Positions 32,587 to 43,395 of a DNA stretch of 64,000 bases are shown here, in pieces. The stretch comes from Metaphire vulgaris. Lineage: Eukaryota; Annelida; Clitellata; Crassiclitellata; Megascolecidae. The DNA is taken from positions 6,256,443 through 6,320,442 of the forward strand of contig CM030859.1 in assembly GCA_018105865.1 (NCBI GenBank), in the 5' to 3' direction. Each line of letters begins with the position of its first letter. Positions within the stretch are counted from its first letter, which is position 1. Under the pieces are notes generated by a model. The model was not told the origin of the DNA, did not search any database, and saw only the letters and a program-made list of their open reading frames with translations. A program made the translations under genes and the position numbers.

Positions 32587-35500
32587 TTAATAAAAGTGCA
32601 GGTTTCTCTGTCCTTTCGCAGCATAATGTGCGACTACATCATGCACATCAATCTTAGATGACAAGTCACGTTCAATGTAAAGTGAAGACAATGTCGAAAA
32701 CCTATGTTCGGACATTGTCGTTCTCAAATAGTTGCGTACACGTCGCATGGCCGAGAATGATCGTTCACAGGTGGCTGAACTAACAGGCAATGTTATCGCT
32801 AACTGCAACACTTTGAATAAATTGGGATAGTTCTTCAGTTCTTCAACTTCCGCAGCAGAAGCCGGTGGAGAAAAGCGTTCCGGATAAGAAGGATTGAATC
32901 GCTGGAGTCCCGGAACTGATACAGATGATCGGACTATGTGCATTTCGGCCTTCAGGAGAGCAGGATTTATCTCCAACACTGCACTGTACTTAGTCAGAAG
33001 TTCCTGGATCATTCCATCTGCGTCGTTCAATAACATCACTGCTTCAACAGCTTTTGACAGCTTAACAATTTCTGGGTCAAGAAATCGCCTCTTCATTTCA
33101 CCGATCACTGAATCAAGAACAGGAAAAAGACTTCCATTTGTCATGGTTTACCATCATCGCTGTCTATGTCATCATAGCTGGACTCGGGTAGATCAGAATG
33201 TTGCTGACGTTGACCACAGGTTGACATAATCAGGAAATCTTCCATGCGTGGCACCTTCGTCGGCCTTCGAGAACTTCGTGCACGACTGTGACGACTCTCT
33301 GAATGGTTCTGCTGTGGTTCAGCAATGTCATTTGTCTGAATTCCAGCAAGAGATCTGAGCAGGCATACTTCATTCCATATAATCTTCCACTCAGAATCAC
33401 ACCTGAAACGTTCCAGTGATGCGACAGTATTTGCAGCAGTGGATGATGCCTGCGATATTGTGATAGCCTTTTTCTGCAATACGGCGTGAACGACCTGGAC
33501 GAGCGATAGAACTCTTTCAACCACAACCAGACACACCATAAATGATGTCTGCTTCATCTGGTGCAGTAAGCCGGCTGCCTCAGAAATGCATCTGTTACCG
33601 CTCTCCGGCTGTGATTGTTCCTTTAGACATGCAAGCAAAGGGATGAATGACTGTTTAGTTGCATTGACATTTCGCCATCTGCATGTCCAGCGCGTGTCAC
33701 TGAGGTCCGTCAGCAGCGGTGCTTTGGCCGAAATGCCAAGCAAATCTCGACTTCTCATAAATAATTTGTTGTTACCAGGTCTTGAGAAGAATACGTAGAG
33801 AGCCTGAATATTGGAAAAAAAGTAACAACATGACGGGTTGTCATGCAGCAAGCAACAATCACTAAATTCAGCTTGTGTCCCGTGCAATGTACGTAAACAG
33901 CCGTAGGATACAAGTCACGCACTTTCCTCTGTACACCGTTGTCTTTGCCAGACATGACACTTGCCCCATCGTATGCCTGAGCAATAATAGGCACGTCGTC
34001 AAGTTTAGCAACCGTAAGAGCTTTTATCAGTTCTCGTGTTATTCCTCCAGCATCTCGACATTCGGAGCAATCAGCGAACATGACGAACCGCTCACATATG
34101 TTTAAATCAACAGCATATCGAACGCAGACAGCCAGTTGCTCATCTCTGAACGAACGTGCCTCATCAGCAATGAGGCAGAAGAATCCTACCTTATGCACGT
34201 CGTCAGATATATTTTGCATCAACAGCCCAGCGGCAATCCCAAGTAGATCATTTTGGGTCTCGTGACTTGTCAAGTTTAAGGACTTATTCAATCGCGTATC
34301 AAAGTTACAATCAAACCTTCCGAGTAATGAACAGAGCTCGAGAAAATTTCCACGATTAACGCTATCTTTTGATTCGTCGTGACCCCTTATAGCCAGGCCT
34401 TGTTTGGCCAAAAACAGAAGGGCCTCGGTCACTTTCTCTGCATACTTCCAATTTTCAGCCACAATAAGTTTGTGGGTATTGGCCAGCTTTGTTACAACAG
34501 ACCCAGTTTTCAGACTGTTCTTGTATTCATTCCACAGAGTCGTTGAATCCATGTGACTTTGAGTGCCTATATGCTTGTTCACTTTATCTTTTATTTTCTT
34601 CCAGTCTCTCATGCCTTTCTCAGTGAACGCAATGTCTTTGTAGGCACTGGGCGACGTGAAGTGACGACACGGAAAGCAAAACACGGCATCCAATGAAATA
34701 CTGTATTCAATGAAATCGTATGAGTCATACTGGGTAGTCGAGAAAGCTCGATTCTGCTTCCCGAAATTTGTTTTTGGATAGTTGTGAAGTATCGGTCGTG
34801 CTGGACCACCAACTAAAGTGCCCAAATCTGTTTGTTTATGTGGCAATGCGCGTTCAGGTAAGGCAGTTTGAGGTGCAGCAGTAGTGCTAGTTAAAGCAGC
34901 TATGTCAGCAGTTTGTGTCACATTGGCTATGGTGCCGTTTGATTGTAATAAATTTGAAAGTGTCTGGCTGTTAGATGCAGTCAAACTGACATAATGTTCT
35001 CCTTTTCCCTCTTCTCTGTGTCCGAGGGTCATGAAACGTTCTGTTGGGCACCAGGTACCAGTATTACTTATGACTCGTGGCGGGAATTCTTTGTTGTCAG
35101 AAATGACAACAATTTGTATGTTGTACAAGGCTGCCGCCGCTGTAAGAGTAATATGGTCACCAAAAGTTCCAGGACATGCCATCTTTTCCAGGTAAGTGTT
35201 TAAGTCAGTAGTTAAGAAGTTCTCCAGGCGCGTAACACGATCAGACAGATAAGGATAGCTTTCTATGTACGAAACAATGTCGTGTCGAAGCTGTTCAGGG
35301 GTTGTTATTATTGCGTGTTTTCGTAACTGGTCACAGATTGCGTGAAACTGACAATCACCATCTTTCGGAGGGTCAAATTCGACGTAACATCCAAAGACGA
35401 ACTCACGGGGCGGACGTAGTTGACCTTTTGATTCTGTTAAAATTAAAAAAAGAGTTAGTGACTTGCAGATTTTACATTGCATGTTTAAAATTTTCTTCAT

Positions 35501-35914
35501 CAATTAGGCTATCAGACTGTTTCATAGCAAGCTAACATAATGAAGAAATTTTAGGCATGCTTATACTAGTAGCACTAGCACCACCCTCATATCGCAGATG
35601 CCACGGTTTTCACATGCACTTGGCTAAGCCATTTCTCAGCTATTAACAGGATTGAACAAATTTTACTTTTTGGTTCACTCACTGTAAAACGATTAAAATT
35701 ATACATATCAATCATGGTTGGGGGGGGGGGGGTAAGTTACGAATATTGTTAGTGGGTGCCGTTTCCGACCTGTAAATGAAACCTTGGTTGGTATACCTGG
35801 TAAAACTGAATGCGATAGTGTGCAAAAAGACAACACGGTTTGACGCAACCGTTTGTTCGGTGGTCCACTGGTACTTCTAGACATCGCAAACTCAACTGAC
35901 ATTAAGTCACTCAT
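32587..35914 (-). pseudogene. OTU-domain/hAT (ZMYM1-like) transposase fusion, frame-broken
   Basis: A likely first exon (35914 on) reads MSRSTSGPPNKRLRQTVLSF and ends near a possible donor at about 35730. The main exon follows an acceptor (TTTTAACAG, near 35437). Domains in the 35503-33755 frame: OTU cysteine protease with DGDCQFHAICDQL (Cys about residue 51) and GEHYVSL (His about 170); a TTF-type zinc-finger region (YSISLDAVFCFPCRHF); a DUF4371-like part (KQGLAIRGHDESKDSVNRGN); and VHCTGHKLNLVI. The frame shifts by one in a homopolymer at 33815-33821, continues 33887-33141 (SNIQALYVFFSRPGNNKLF), and shifts again at about 33142. The last piece (33144-32587) carries the hAT dimerisation motif LPVSSATCERSFSAMRRVR. 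So all domains are present, but two frame breaks or an unrecognised intron stand in the way. Confidence 0.85.
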
Positions 35915-35937
35915 CTTTTAAATTAAATAACACGCTC

Positions 35938-38401
35938 TGTGTTTTGATGGGGGATTGGAATGCAGTAGTGGGAAAAGGAAGAGAAGGAAATGTGGTGGGA
36001 GAGTATGGGATGGGGGTTAGAAATGAAAGAGGAGAAAAACTAATTGAATTCTGCAAGTTAAGAAACATGATGATAGCAAACACTTGGTTTAAAAACGAAA
36101 AGAGAAGAATATATACATGGAAGATGTGGGAGACATAGCAAGATACCAAATAGACTACATTATGGTAAATGGACGATATAGAAACTGTGTAAAAAATGCG
36201 AGAGCTTACCCAGGAGCAGATGCAGACACAGATCACAACTTGCAGTAGTAATGAAGGTGAGAATACAACTGAAATATATAAACAAGAGAAAACAATTAAA
36301 TATACAATGGGATAGAGATAAAATCAAAGAAAAGGCAACAGAAATTGGGAAGATTGAAAAACAAGTGACGACAACAAACACAGGAGAGACAAGGTGGAAG
36401 AAAGATGGGAAAAACTAAAATCTGTGGTAGTAAGAGAACTAGAGCAAGAAGTAGGAAGGAAGAAAAGAAGGAAAGCTAAAAAGCCATGGGTGACAAATGA
36501 AATGATAGAAGACATGGAGCAGAGAAGAAAATGGAAGAAGCAGAACACAGAATATGCAAAAAAAGAATATAGGAGACTAAATAACCAGCTGCGAAGATCA
36601 ACAGAAAAGGCAGAAAGAGAAATGGTGGGAGAATAAATGTCAAGAAATAGAAAAGTTACAAGGACAAGGGAAACAGGATCAAGTATATATATGAAGTAAA
36701 AGATTTAACAAAGAAAGAAGGTATGCAAGGGAGCAGGGCGGGTATTAAAGACAAACAAGGAAATACACTCACAACCCAACGAGAAGTGGAAGAGAGATGG
36801 AAAGAATATATAGAAGAATTATACCTGAAAGACAGCAAACCAACGGAACTCAATATAGAGGAACAGCAAACAGTTGAAAGCGAAGAGCTAGGACCAGGAC
36901 TGATGAAAGAAGAAATTCTGCACGCATTAGAAGAGATGAAAAACAACAAAGCAGAAGGAGTGGACCACATACCAGCAGAAGCAATAAAGATACTAGGAGA
37001 GAATGCAACGAACGAACTGGTCGAAATCTGCCAACAAATCTATATGACAGGAGAATGGCCAAACGATTTTCTACAATCAATAATGATTCCGATTAAAAGA
37101 AAGTAAATGCAATGGAATGCGAGGACCATAGAACTATCAGTCTATTGTGTCACGCGGCGAAGATAATACTCAAGGTCATTACAAAAAGTACAAGCGAAAA
37201 CAGATGCAATAGGATTCCTTGGAGAGGATCAGTTTGGGTTTCGGAAGGAAAAGGAACACGGGATGCAATCGGATGCTTAAGAATGCTAAGTGAGAGAAGA
37301 CTTAAAAATGGAAAAAATATCTTTTATATGCTTCGTGGATTACGAAAAAGCGTTTGACAGAGTAGATTGGAGGATTTTGATGAGAGCACTGAAAAGGGTG
37401 GGAGTGGATTGGAGAGACAGAAGACTGATAGCAAACCTATACCTTGGACAGTCAGTGAAGGTGAGAATAGAGGGGAGAACTGAGTGAATCGTGTATGATT
37501 GGGAGAGGAGTAAGGCAGGGATGTCCACTGTCACCGCTGTTGTTTAACATATACATTGAAGAATTAGTACAAGAGGCGATGGAGAATACAGATAAGGGAG
37601 TCAAAGTCGGAGGAGTACTACTAAAGGCGCTGCGCTTCGCAGACGATCAGGCCATGCTAGGAAGCAATCAAAAGGGCTTCAGGAAGTAATGGATAAACTG
37701 ATACAAGTGTCAGAAAAGTATGGAATGAGAATCAATACAAAAAGACTAAAGTTATGGTAATAAGTAAAAAGAAGGAATGAGAGTAGACATAAAGGTTTAC
37801 GGACAGATCATAGAGCAAGTGAAGGAATTTAGCTATCTAGGAAGTCTGATAACAACCGATGCCAGATGCAATAAAGAGATAAGAAGACGTATAGCAATAG
37901 CAAAAGAAGCTTTTACAAGAGAAAGGAGCTGATGCAAAGTAAACTAAAACTAAACCTAAAAAAAGAGATTGGTAAAAACATTGATACGGAGTGTGGCGTT
38001 GTATGGGGCGGAGACGTGGACAATGAGAAAGGAAGATATAAAACGATTAGAGGCTTTTGAAATGTGGATTTGGAGGAAAATGCTAAAAAGTAAAATACAC
38101 AGAGCATAAGACAAACGAGGAAGTCATGAAAGAGATAGAAGAAGAAAGAAGCCTGATAGATACAATCCGGAAAAGGCAGAGAAATTGGATGGGACATGTC
38201 CTCCGGCATGACTCTTTACTAAGAACAATAATCGAAGGAAAAATGGAGGAAAAAGAGAGTGAGAGGTAGACCGAGAAAGATGATGTTGGAATGGATGATG
38301 AATAAAGGATATCAGGAACTCAAAGAAGAAGCAAGCAATCGATCGGAGTGGAGAAACTGGATACCTGGACCTGGCGAGAGACAGAAACACTGATGATGAT
38401 G
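35938..38401 (+). mobile_element. RTE-like LINE, 5'-truncated, inside the hAT element
   Basis: Flanked by AACACGCTC on both sides (35929-35937, 38402-38410), a likely target duplication. Pieces in shifting frames: end of the endonuclease (MGDWNAVVGKGREGNVVGEY, 35947-36006), RRKAKKPWVTNEMIEDM (36463-36515), the pre-RT DKQGNTLTTQREVEERWKEY and NKAEGVDHIPAEAIK (36750-36990), RT with CFVDYEKAFDRVDW (37330-37370), GRGVRQGCPLSPLLFNIY (37498-37552), RFADDQAML (37638-37665), then FSYLGSLITTDA (37829 on) and VALYGAETWTMRKED (37995 on). It ends in a GATGATGATGA tail. Frameshifts are numerous, so it is dead. Confidence 0.88.
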
Positions 38402-39139
38402 AACACGCTCAATTTAAGTTATTCGCAACTTTGTAAAATAAAACGCTACTCTGGCATTATAGTGGCATACCGGAAATACGTTTCAGGACATGTTGACAGC
38501 ATCACAGTGTTGCCGTTTTGCCGAAACCAAAAAACCACAGACGGCTCTCTAAATTTCCAAAAATCCACAGAAATCCACTGCTACAGAAACCGCGAACAAG
38601 ACAAATTAAACCAGACAAAATAAGAATAATAACTCTTTAGTCTTTGTGCCTTGTGTAATGTGTTCTGTCTTCTTTTTCTCATTTTATTTATACTAAATTC
38701 GTTTCAAATCACTATTACAGGCCTACATAGCCACAAAATTTGGAAAATATTTGGGGGGGCTAAGCCCCCCCAAGCCCCTGATAAGCGCCGCCTATGCTCG
38801 GCACCCTGCAGAAGGCCCTCAAAGTGACTGTCCTTGAGCATCTCTCGAATCTGTGGGCCAACAAAAACGCCTTCTTTTATTTTAGCATCACTGGTGCGCG
38901 AAAACCTCTGTCGTAAGTATGTAAAGGCTTCACTTTCTTTGTTCATTGCTTTGACAAAGTTTTTCATTAACCCAAGTTTGATGTGCAAAGGTGGGAGATA
39001 AATGTTCTTCGGATCAACGAGAGGATCATGTTTAACGTTCTTCTGTCCTGGAACCAAGTCCCTGCGAGGTGGCCAGACCTTTCTCACATAATGGGAATCT
39101 CTAGCTCGGCTGTCCCACTCGCAAAGAAAGCAGCAGTAA

Positions 39140-39291
39140 TGGCAATGTCTTTGTGATATCTTTCACCATGTTCATCACTGACGGCGCCGAGATTGTCCGG
39201 GAAGAAGTCCAAGTGAGAATGAAGGAAGTGTATCTTCAGTGACATGTTGCATTTCATTGCCTTGTAAGCTTGTAGCAGATTTACAATTTGT
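39140..39291 (-). repeat. 152-bp duplicate of the transposase 3' coding end
   Basis: The sequence equals 31816-31967 over 152 bp with about two differences (TCATTGCC here, TCATAACC there), same orientation. It is inserted between the codons for LQLSYT and YCCFLCEW of the CACTG transposase, splitting its CxxC region. No transposon ends are visible. Short shared bases (ACAAAT / TTACTG) at the junction fit a templated repair event. Confidence 0.88.
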
Positions 39292-40539
39292 GTAGCTTAG
39301 CTGCAGACCGAGTAGAATTGCAACAACTTTCAGATCTCCACATATATTCCAGTTGTATCTCGAGTATTCTATGTGTTTCGATAGCAGCTGCATGTTCTCA
39401 TAGGTTTCCTTCATGTAAGCAGCATGTCCAATGGGTACTGAAGGGTATGAATTGCCATTGTGCAGCAAAACAGCCTTTAAACTTAACAGCGAAGAGTCAA
39501 CAAAAAGGCGCCATTCGGATGGATTGTGCTTACAGCCGAAAGCAGAAAGCAATCCATCAATGTCAATGCAAAAAGTAAGACTGTCGATTTTTTTTGAAGA
39601 ATCGAGTCAAGTCTTCATGCCGTTTACGAAATACTGAAATTTTTGTACCTGGAGAGAGCAGATTCCATCCTTGCAACCTAGATCCAAGCAATTCTGCTTG
39701 ATTTTTTGACAAATCTAAGTCTCTGATCAGATCATTGAGCTCTGCCTGAGAAATCAAATGAGGATTGCTGGATGTCGATGGCTCAAACTCTGGGTCTTCC
39801 GTAGCTGAATCATCAACTATCTGCAGCATTTCATCTGTCTCTGCATGCTCGTCCTTGTCCTCCAGTGTCCAAAACTCGAGGGGTTTGGAACAGGAAGACT
39901 CTCGTCGTGTGGAACTGGTCTCATTGCCGAGGCAAGGTTAGGATACTCAATAGACTTCCTATTCTTTGAAGAAAATCCTGTAACATTCGACATGCAGAAA
40001 TAGCAATCCGTTACATGATTATTCTGCTCTTTCCATATCATTGGTATGGCGAATGGCATGGATGGACGCTTACCTGCAAGCCAAACTCGCAGACTGGTAG
40101 CACAACATATAACAAGCACAACATATAGCACAACATATAGAACAACATATATGAGGTGGCCATACTTTGTCCTGGTCGCCAATTTTGCATCCAAAGTATA
40201 ACTCATATCCTTTCTTTATGATTGCTGTCATACTCCGCTTCTGTGATTTCAACGTAAACTCTCCACAGATGTAGCAGAACGTGTCACTGCTATTGCGACA
40301 TCGACGCGACATTTCAGAAACTTTAAATTAGTTAATATATTCAATTCACAGCCTTTAACTAAACAGTTATATCTCATCAAATAGAAAGACTGCAGCTGCT
40401 TCCTAGTGCTGCTTGGTATTTATATAGGACTGCGTAACCATAGCAACAATACATGCTAGGCATGTAGTCTTGAAGACAGGTTTGGGCGCGTCTGGGCATG
40501 TCTGGACATGCCTAATTATACTAATTTTCAAAATCCATG

Positions 40540-41340
40540 TAGTTCAATCAATCAATCAATCAATCAAACAGAGTATTTATTTAGCGCCTATTTATCTTAA
40601 TTAAAAGAACTCCCTAAGCGCTCCCGCTGCGGTTAGCGCTGTCGACTCGGCAAAGCCAACGTCGGAGGCACTGTTGACAGCGTTGACGCCTCTGCGGGTC
40701 GGAAGATGATTATAAAATCCACTCGGATAGTAAGAGGAGTTCGCGGCCGTAACGAAATCCGGCGTTGAATTCCTGAGAGAGTGGACTTCCGCAGAATGTT
40801 TCCCAAGACAGAGACGCCAGTGAAGGACGGAAGGAAAAGTTGACAGTCCCGCACGATGGTAAATGGAATACGCGCCGTAGAAAGGTCCGACGACGTACTC
40901 CCAAGAGGTGGTCTTCCGTTAGAGTAATCCGCAGCCGAGTAGGCTCCCGTCACCGAACTCATCAGATTCGACGGTGATGGAAAATTCCGTAGAGAACCGG
41001 AGCAAAACAGTCGATCGAGACGTACAATTGCCAGGAAGGGCGACATTCCAGACACGCAAACACGCACTGGCGATGTCAGCCATTTTGGCAGACAAGATGG
41101 CGGACTTGACATCAACGACGACCGAAAACATGCAGAAACAAACGGAATATACTGAGAACAGAGTTAGCTCCTCGAAGACCGACGAGCGAGAACTCAGTCC
41201 TCTCATTTGGTAGGAAAACCAAATGTAGATCGTCGAAAACTGGCGAGAACGGCGACAGAATCCAACACGCAAAACACGCGCTAGTAGTCGGAAGTCTACC
41301 GGAACCGAATTCCGGTAGACTTTTCCGGTAGAAAGTTAAG
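40540..41340 (-). mobile_element. LINE-leader-derived element S1, copy 2, with (TTGA)n tail
   Basis: On the minus strand it runs from CCGGTAGACTTCCGACTACT to GGCGCTAAATAAATACTCTG and (TTGA)5. The part around ATTCTGCGGAAGTCCACTCT ... ATCATCTTCCGACCC aligns with 31060-31175 of copy 1. The tail sequence differs from copy 1's (TAA)n. The 160-residue frame 41115-40633 shows no known domain. It is inserted in the 5' region of the CACTG element. Confidence 0.6.
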
Positions 41341-41594
41341 TGAGCCAGCAGTGCATATTACATCTGTTATGGCGGTCAGATAAGATTCTTGCCTAACCTG
41401 AATACCCATAACTCAGATAACTCTCGAGAACCACGATTTTAAAATTCTTATAATTTTAAAATTTAAAATCAGCTCTTTCTCCAAAAACTTACGTGATAGG
41501 ACAATTTCAAAATTATTCCTGTAATCAGCATGACAAAATCTACCTGGAACACCAGAAATTTTGACCAGTGAAATAAAAAACCTTGTTGACCAGT

Positions 41595-41595
<1 letters not shown>

Positions 41596-41627
<32 letters not shown>

Positions 41628-41648
41628 GTAATAATAATAATAATAATA

Positions 41649-41697
<49 letters not shown>
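41596..41697. repeat. (TAA)n microsatellite, continued
   Basis: A TAA repeat on the far side of the CACTG transposon, with TAGTAA and TATAATAA interruptions. With 31385-31485 it probably was one tract before the insertion. Confidence 0.95.
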
Positions 41698-41698
<1 letters not shown>

Positions 41699-43320
41699 TC
41701 TCACTGCATCTTCTACAGCATAGGCGCAATGCAACTTTATCGCTATTTGACATTCTACTACCAATTCTATTATATTGTCCTATTTAATATCGATGTTGGA
41801 CACAATTACTTACCTACTGCATTTATAGTGCTATATGAATAGGCGGACAGCCTAGGGGAGGGAGAACCGATGCGCGGTCAGGCTGATGCGCAGAGCCAAT
41901 GTCTATATATAGGAGACACAGACATATCGAGGGTCTTTTTACTTTCCGGTTTGGGTCCGACCTGGTTGGGATCCGGTTGCCCCATGGGTGGGATAATGGC
42001 TCCTCGGGAGGGGGACCGTTTGATCCGAGGGCCCCTGTATTTCCGGTAGAACCCTTGTCTGTGAGTTATTGTAATGATTGCATTTGATGTTAACATGATA
42101 ATAGAAGTCGACTTGTAAAATATGATATATAGATGAGGCATGGATGTATACTCGGCCATTGTCCTGGAGATAATAATAATTAATATAAGTATGAAACTCA
42201 TGTGTTGTCTATGTTGGGCTGTAGACCCGACCTGCCCCGTTTGATCGTCTCCTCTTAGCCATAGAGCTAAGCGTACTCAGCGGAAGACCCGGTAGAAAGA
42301 GACGTCTAAAATAAGTAAGCGTTACAGGAGTACATTGTACTCACACTGGTGTACCTAAAACCTACCAGTTTTTCTACACACTTTGGGATTGGTAGACAGA
42401 AGAGTGGGTTCAACAGTGGCATGAAGGTGTTGATGGAAGCGAACTCGATACCCGCATGAGCTCTGGGATGACGCTTGCCTTCACTCGACGGTAGTGATAA
42501 AAATTCGTAGCAAAGGCAACATTGCGAAGATAACCATGGGTTATGCAGCAAAGTCTGGCCGCCGTCCACCTATAAATGGCTTAACCACCTACTAACTGAT
42601 GGCAAAGAAACCGGGGATCAGCACCGCACCCTACGGGTAATGAGCCTACGGATGCATCTTATCTCTATTTGCCTAGATAGTTTTTCATCACTGTATCTTA
42701 GTTCTAAGGAGCAAATTTGTTATTTACCCTCAAAGAACAATTACGTCTCATCACATACCATCTCCACTCTAACTAGGTATTGCTGCCACACAGAGTGTAT
42801 AGTGTTCTAAACTATAATAAAGAAAGCACGACTGATGGGAGGAATGCGTGTATTCGTATTCACGATCTGACGATGACTGATTAGCATGAGTTCGCCTCTA
42901 GCCATAGCTTCTTACTACACAGAAGGCTAAATGTTATCCTATTTGCCAGTGACTCTAATAGTCAGTTACCAAGTTACACAGAACACGCAATTGATCTAGT
43001 GCCTTAACCAAACATTTACCTGAATTCATTCATTCCTTGTAAGTGTGCGTAGGCGAGTAAGGAGCGCTGAAAAAGCAGTTTTCAAAACAAGTTTTTACGC
43101 TTGTGTTTTTTATGGAATGACAAGAAAAGTGGCAATTCTAGCTGAGGCATTAGTCAACTATTTATTTAAGGAAAAGTTCTCGTGGGAAATCTGAAACATC
43201 TCTGCAGATGAAATCTGACCCGCGGGCCAGGGTTTGCGGGTCGCTGGTTTAGCGTCTCGACTCTAGCCATTCTATCACGTGGCTACGAATTGCTATTAAT
43301 GCTATGATCTGATGCTAACA
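41698..43320. other. No gene recognised
   Basis: A CCGGTAGA-containing stretch (41940-42300) with CCGACCTGGTTGGGATCC could be an old LTR or other repeat, but I see no paired copy. The rest has only short, featureless frames. Confidence 0.4.
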
Positions 43321-43329
43321 TATCAGCCC

Positions 43330-43395
43330 TTGAGAAAGAGAGAAAGAGAGAGACAGGCAGACAGACAGGCAGAGACAGAGACAGACAGACACTTA
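43330..43395. repeat. (AGAC)/(GA) simple repeat
   Basis: GAGAAAGAGAGAAAGAGAGA passes into CAGACAGACAGG repeats. Confidence 0.9.

Larger units (their letters stand above)
32050..38796 (-). mobile_element. hAT element, 6747 bp, CATAGGCGGCGCT ends
   Basis: A perfect 13-bp terminal inverted repeat (CATAGGCGGCGCT ... AGCGCCGCCTATG) is flanked by an exact 8-bp duplication CTCGGCAC (32042-32049, 38797-38804). Runs of G and C (GGGGGCTTAAGC, GGGGGCTAAGCCCC) lie just inside. The minus strand encodes an OTU-ZMYM1-like transposase (35914-32587). An RTE-like LINE (35938-38401) sits upstream of the transposase start. Removing the LINE leaves about 4.3 kb. It interrupts the CACTG transposase gene. Confidence 0.92.
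31694..40312 (-). pseudogene. Transposase-like gene of the CACTG element, broken
   Basis: Minus-strand pieces in order: MSRRCRNSSDTFCYICGEF with Cys pairs (40312-40070); FAIPMIWKEQNNHVTDCYFC and YPNLASAMRPVPHDESLPVP (40045-39880); SQAELNDLIRDLDLSKNQAE (about 39750-39690); PSEWRLFVDSSLLSLKAVLL and YNWNICGDLKVVAILLGLQ (39520-39305); YCCFLCEWDSRARD (39135-39095); PLHIKLGLMKNFVKAM and KIKEGVFVGPQIREML (38985-38840); then, beyond the hAT insertion, HSHLDFFPDNLGAVSDEHGE and EKRYQGKWSPSMLGDYCW (31900-31760). I know this as a widespread, mostly uncharacterised animal protein family. The Asp of DSS, the Asp of GDLK, a CxxC and the Glu of DEHGE would fit a DDE transposase with a zinc-binding insert; that is inference. 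Frameshifts, the 152-bp insertion and the hAT element inactivate it. Confidence 0.8.
31486..41595 (-). mobile_element. CACTG-ended DNA transposon (CACTA-like candidate) with nested insertions
   Basis: The ends CACTGGTCAACAA (31486) and TTGTTGACCAGTG (41595) are inverted. The similarity continues inside (CAAAATTTTTGGTG, AGATTTTG, TATCACGTAAG on both sides) for about 120 bp. The flanks are TAA repeats, compatible with a 3-bp target duplication but not able to prove it. CACTR ends plus a 3-bp duplication are features of EnSpm/CACTA elements. The minus strand encodes a conserved protein (40312 to 31694). Insertions within: a hAT element (32050-38796), S1 copy 2 (40540-41340) and a 152-bp duplication. 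Without these it is about 2.4 kb. Confidence 0.75.

Noticed and set aside
41601..41750. RNA or protein gene around the poly-Asn / poly-Ile frames
   Set aside because: Pure microsatellite translation beside the CACTG element end.
41940..42300. Possible LTR (CCGGTAGA-bounded, GC-rich)
   Set aside because: No second copy, no primer-binding site, no gag or pol nearby.
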